In this document: one piece after another, positions 61,163-64,000 of the stretch | Position numbering within the stretch: position 1 is the stretch's first letter | Layout: every line of letters starts with the position of its first letter | Assembly: GCF_002236105.1 (NCBI RefSeq) | Contig: NZ_NIWU01000001.1 | Coordinates: 2,108,001 to 2,172,000, forward strand | Length of the DNA: 64,000 bases | Reading direction: 5' to 3' | Origin: Pseudomonas umsongensis | Lineage (GTDB): Bacteria > Pseudomonadota > Gammaproteobacteria > Pseudomonadales > Pseudomonadaceae | The notes under the pieces: generated by a model | Seen by the model: the letters and a program-made list of their open reading frames with translations, nothing else | What the model was told of the DNA's origin: nothing | The model's database searches: none | Made by a program: the position numbers and the translations under genes

Positions 61163-61245
61163 AGCTCGGTTGCGTCTTCGGCGGGCTCAGGTGGGTCCAG
61201 TTCAAACGCCTGATACTCGAGCAGTTCTTCTTGATAGTCGTCCAT
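61159..61245 (-). CDS. 28-residue acidic microprotein
   Basis: A short minus-strand ORF beginning MDDYQEELLEYQ and ending EPAEDATEL, with GGGGGAT 6 bp upstream of the ATG and a TAA stop that overlaps the araC stop on the other strand. Nine of 28 residues are Glu or Asp, and none is basic, so the peptide is strongly acidic. It lies in the 337-bp gap between araC and the DUF2242 gene, which otherwise shows no gene. No family is recognised; conservation in relatives would decide whether it is real. Confidence 0.5.
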   Translation of the reverse strand: MDDYQEELLEYQAFELDPPEPAEDATEL

Positions 61246-61499
61246 TTTCGTATCCCCCACAGCTCATAAAAAAACGTCTGAATAAATGACCAGCGCCTTG
61301 AGCCTAAAGTGCCCGCGTGAAAGAAAAATGACGCGGACACGACACTTCGTCGCCTACAGATAAAACGTAGCAGGCGGTTGGGAATTTATCACAGGTTTTT
61401 TTTGCTGCAGGTCGCGGGACGACGACCTGTTTGACGCGGATCAAGCTTTGTTATGGCGAGGGGCCCGGAGCATGAGCAGGCCGGGCCCCATCGCACCCA

Positions 61500-62342
61500 T
61501 CACTGGCCGGTGATGGGCATGGCCTGGATCGGTTCCGAAGGTGGCGCCATGTCGCTCGGATTGGCCGGTGGCGTGATCACTTCTTCGGTGGCAGGCGCTG
61601 GCGCGGCAGTGGGGCTCGAGGTAATGGGTGCAGCCTCAGGTGGCGGCGCTACCGGCTCGGAAGCGGCCGGGGCAACTTCGGCGGCCTTGGCGGCCTCAGG
61701 CGCTGGTGCAGGCTGTGCCGCGGATTCCGGGGCCAATGGCGCTGGCGTGGCCTTGGGCTCGGGCACGCCCAGATCGGTTTTCGGCTTCTCGGGGATGTGC
61801 GCCGCTGCCTTCACTTCCTTGGGCAGGAACAGCTCCACCAGGGCGAAGAATCGCTCGTAGAACTTGGCTGAGGTGACGGTTTCGCTGGCAACCTTGACCA
61901 TCGAGTCGTCGGAGGAGCCGATCGGCATCGATACCGAGCCCAGCACGCCAACACCGAGGCTTGCCGAGTTGTTGGTTTTCTTCAGCGCATACTTGTCCTG
62001 AAGGGCATTGGCGAACACGGTGGCATGGTGCGCCGAAGTGCCGTCTTCAGCGCAAACCACACTGAAACTGATCTCCATGTGGTTTTCACCGGTCTGCTGG
62101 AAGCTCTTGTGCCCACTGACCAGCTTGGGATCACTGCTGGTGATGATATAGCCCTGGCTCAGCAAGGCCCGACGAGCGGCTTCACAGGAGACCGAGTCGG
62201 TCACTGGATAGTTACGGGAAAACGTTCCGGAATCATCGAAGTTCTCATGCTCGTAGATGGCGGCTTTCTTCGACGAACAACCGGCAGCAGCAGCCAGCAC
62301 CAAGGCCAGCCCGACAACCCGCATGGGAATTGATTTAAACAT
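61500..62342 (-). CDS. DUF2242 lipoprotein
   Basis: A 280-residue lipoprotein with signal and lipobox LVLAAAAGCSSK (Cys22). The conserved domain (YEHENFDDSGTFSRNYPVTD, CEAARRALLSQGYIITSSDP, FSVVCAEDG, LGVGVLGSVSMPIGSSDDSM) matches DUF2242. Residues about 185-280 are a Pro/Ala-rich low-complexity tail. Outer-membrane anchored, function unknown. Independent housekeeping-type gene near ppiD. Confidence 0.88.
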   Translation of the reverse strand: MFKSIPMRVVGLALVLAAAAGCSSKKAAIYEHENFDDSGTFSRNYPVTDSVSCEAARRALLSQGYIITSSDPKLVSGHKSFQQTGENHMEISFSVVCAEDGTSAHHATVFANALQDKYALKKTNNSASLGVGVLGSVSMPIGSSDDSMVKVASETVTSAKFYERFFALVELFLPKEVKAAAHIPEKPKTDLGVPEPKATPAPLAPESAAQPAPAPEAAKAAEVAPAASEPVAPPPEAAPITSSPTAAPAPATEEVITPPANPSDMAPPSEPIQAMPITGQ

Positions 62343-62483
62343 TGAACATCCTGAGAGAAACGGTTCGGGGCGTATTGTGCAACAGATCGATGCTTAGCGG
62401 CGCACCGATTGTGTCTTAAAACAGTTACAAAACTGTTGACCCGATGGTCGGGAGAAAATTGCCTGCGTTGCGCAATGCAGCCG

Positions 62484-62520
62484 AAAAAAAACCCCGGCCT
62501 TGCGGCCGGGGTCTTCTTTT
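62484..62520 (-). terminator. Rho-independent terminator of ppiD
   Basis: Minus strand ACCCCGGCC-GCAA-GGCCGGGGT followed by eight T residues, 24 bp after the ppiD stop codon. Confidence 0.95.
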
Positions 62521-62543
62521 CATGCAAAAAGCTCGTGTCCAGA

Positions 62544-64000
62544 TCAGAAACGCTTGATCTCGGCCTGGCTTTCCAGCTGCTTGCGGTAGGCCGCAAAGTC
62601 TTGCTGGCCAACGCGCGAAGCGAGGAAGCGACGGTATTGAGCCTTCTCTTCTTCAGTTGGCGTTGCGGCCTCATTCACGCCGTTCAGACGCACGATCATC
62701 AGGCTGCCATCAGGCAACGTGACACTGCTGAAGGTCGGCTTGTCCTTGGCGGCAGGCTTTGGCATGCGGAACAACGCTTGCAGCACAGTCGGGTCCAGCC
62801 CTTCCTGAGTGCGAGTCGCGGCTTCGGTTACCTTCCAGTTCTGACCCTCGATCGGGCCGTTTAATGGCGTCTTGCCATCGCGCAAGCTGGCAATCAGCTC
62901 ATCAGCCTTGGTCTTGGCAGCAGCGCTGGCGTGCTCCCTGGCCAATTGCTCGCGGATCGGACCCTCGACCTTTTCCAATGGCAGTTGCGCAGGCTTCAGA
63001 TGCTCCTTGGCGCGCAACACGATCACGGTTTCGGGGTCGAGTTCGATGGCGGTGCTGTTGGCACCCTCATCCAGTACTTCCGGGCTGAAGGCTGCGGTGA
63101 CCACGGCACGGTTGGCCGTAATGCCTTCGCCACCTTCGCGGCCGAACGGCTTCGAGGTGTGAACGGTAAGCTTCAAGTCCTGCGCAGGCTGGACCAGGTC
63201 GGACGCTTCGAACGAGGCGTCTTCCAGTTGCTTGGTCGCTTCAACGAAACGCTGCTCGACCTGCTGGGCCTTCAATTCACGGGTCAGCTTGTCTTTCAGG
63301 CTGGCGAACGTCGGCACTTCAGGCGCTTCCACACCCAACAGCTTGATCAGGTGGAAACCGAAATCGGTGCGAACCGGCTCGGAAACCTGATCCTTGGCCA
63401 ACGAGTACAAGGCCTTCTCGAATGCCGGGTCGTAGACGCCAGGACCTGCAAAGCCCAGGTCGCCGCCATTGTTGGCGGAGCCCGGGTCCTGGGAGAACTC
63501 CTTGGCCAGGGCCTCGAATTGCTCGCCCTTGTTCAGGCGGGCCTGGATCTCGTCGATTTTGGCCTTGGCTTGCGCTTCGGTCGTCTTGTCGTTCACTTCG
63601 ATCAGAATGTGCGCAGCGCGGCGTTGCTCGGACAGGTTCGCAGTTTCTTTCTGATACGCCGCCTGCAGGTCTTCGTCCTTGACGCTGACCTGATCAAAGA
63701 AGGAAGCCTTCTTCAACTCCAGGTAATCGATGACCACCTGATCCGGGGTCATGAATTCCTTGGCGTGCTCGTCGTAGTAGGCCTTGACCTCTTCGTCGGT
63801 CAGCTTCACGGCCGTCGGGTCGACCTTGATGCTCAGGGAAGCGAAATCGCGGGTCTGTTTTTCCAGACGGGCAAAGGCCATGACCTGGGCGTCGGTGACG
63901 AAACCACTACCCGCCACACCGGCGCGCAGTTGTCCGATCAGCATTTCCTGAGCCAGCATCTGGCGGAATTGCATGCGGCTGTAGCCCAGTTGACGAATCA
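62544..64000 (-). CDS. ppiD: Peptidyl-prolyl cis-trans isomerase PpiD, C-terminal part (cut by window edge)
   Basis: The reading frame enters from the right edge (IRQLGYSRMQFRQML at the visible N-terminal end) and runs about 485 codons to its stop. It contains the SurA_N-like helical region (EMLIGQLRAGVAGSGFVTDA), the parvulin domain (RRAAHILIEVNDKTTEAQAK, FSQDPGSANNGGDLGFAGPG, GFHLIKLLGVEAPE) and the long C-terminal domain of PpiD. PpiD is an inner-membrane-anchored periplasmic chaperone near the Sec translocon. The N-terminal membrane anchor is outside the window. The conserved parvulin HIL and FHLI residues are intact. Confidence 0.95.
   Translation of the reverse strand, partial: IRQLGYSRMQFRQMLAQEMLIGQLRAGVAGSGFVTDAQVMAFARLEKQTRDFASLSIKVDPTAVKLTDEEVKAYYDEHAKEFMTPDQVVIDYLELKKASFFDQVSVKDEDLQAAYQKETANLSEQRRAAHILIEVNDKTTEAQAKAKIDEIQARLNKGEQFEALAKEFSQDPGSANNGGDLGFAGPGVYDPAFEKALYSLAKDQVSEPVRTDFGFHLIKLLGVEAPEVPTFASLKDKLTRELKAQQVEQRFVEATKQLEDASFEASDLVQPAQDLKLTVHTSKPFGREGGEGITANRAVVTAAFSPEVLDEGANSTAIELDPETVIVLRAKEHLKPAQLPLEKVEGPIREQLAREHASAAAKTKADELIASLRDGKTPLNGPIEGQNWKVTEAATRTQEGLDPTVLQALFRMPKPAAKDKPTFSSVTLPDGSLMIVRLNGVNEAATPTEEEKAQYRRFLASRVGQQDFAAYRKQLESQAEIKRF

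Overview
The window looks like chromosome of a fluorescens-group Pseudomonas. The evidence is high GC, many intergenic GTAGGAGC/GTGGGAGC-type REP/BIME palindromes, Pseudomonas-typical families (DUF6124, DUF6396, DUF2242) and a ppiD gene at the right edge. Nearly all genes are tightly packed, often with 4-8 bp overlaps.

Positions 1-29.9 kb, 37.4-41.6 kb and 54.2-58.2 kb read as one dispersed catabolic system for a steroid-like polycyclic substrate. (i) A minus-strand operon carries an OYE-type reductase, an acyl-CoA ligase and an MBL-fold hydrolase, divergent from an MFS permease. (ii) A sulfonation module holds CysQ, CysD, CysNC and a sulfotransferase together with small DUF1214, EthD, SnoaL, SRPBCC and SDR proteins; it has no sulfite-producing branch. 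(iii) A DUF1329 outer-membrane-associated protein and a second acyl-CoA ligase follow. (iv) A long minus-strand operon resembles the actinobacterial steroid side-chain machinery: two acyl-CoA dehydrogenase pairs, a MaoC hydratase, a MaoC-DUF35 fusion, a thiolase-like aldolase and an SDR, with a divergent enoyl-CoA hydratase. (v) A kstD-like, a second ketosteroid-dehydrogenase-like and a 3beta/17beta-HSD-like gene form another operon. (vi) An aldehyde dehydrogenase lies divergent from a flavin reductase-MarR fusion and a second MFS permease. A repeated, oriented 20-bp element (YTAGTC-N6-GACGATG) stands in front of six of these transcription units, and a perfectly symmetric version in front of a seventh. 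I infer a common regulon; a TetR gene (58.2 kb) and an AraC gene (60.1 kb) are local candidate regulators.

Positions 30-37.3 kb are an accessory toxin/immunity islet: a Sel1-like DUF6396 protein, a DUF6124 protein with a structured leader, and a chimeric effector with an M23-like N-terminus and a pesticin-like muramidase C-terminus. Its LprI-type lysozyme-inhibitor immunity gene follows, then a frameshifted exported-protein gene and a two-TM protein. The sequence becomes clearly AT-richer exactly at the muramidase domain.

Positions 42.06-50.54 kb hold the most exciting system: an eight-gene operon matching the scaffold-peptide ('pearlin') pathway for 3-thiaglutamate known from Pseudomonas syringae (tgl). 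It encodes a CmoA-like carboxy-SAM synthase, a zinc-ribbon methyltransferase (putative carboxymethyltransferase), an RRE-M50 membrane protease, a 51-residue scaffold peptide, a DUF692/MNIO oxidase with partner, a small LanB-type peptide aminoacyl-tRNA ligase and an MFS exporter. The short scaffold gene is at 44888-45043.

Positions 50.8-54.2 kb hold a Tat-exported amidase and a chemoreceptor. Positions 59-64 kb hold a nitrilase-fold protein lacking its catalytic cysteine, the AraC regulator, a 28-residue acidic microprotein gene, a DUF2242 lipoprotein and the C-terminal part of ppiD.
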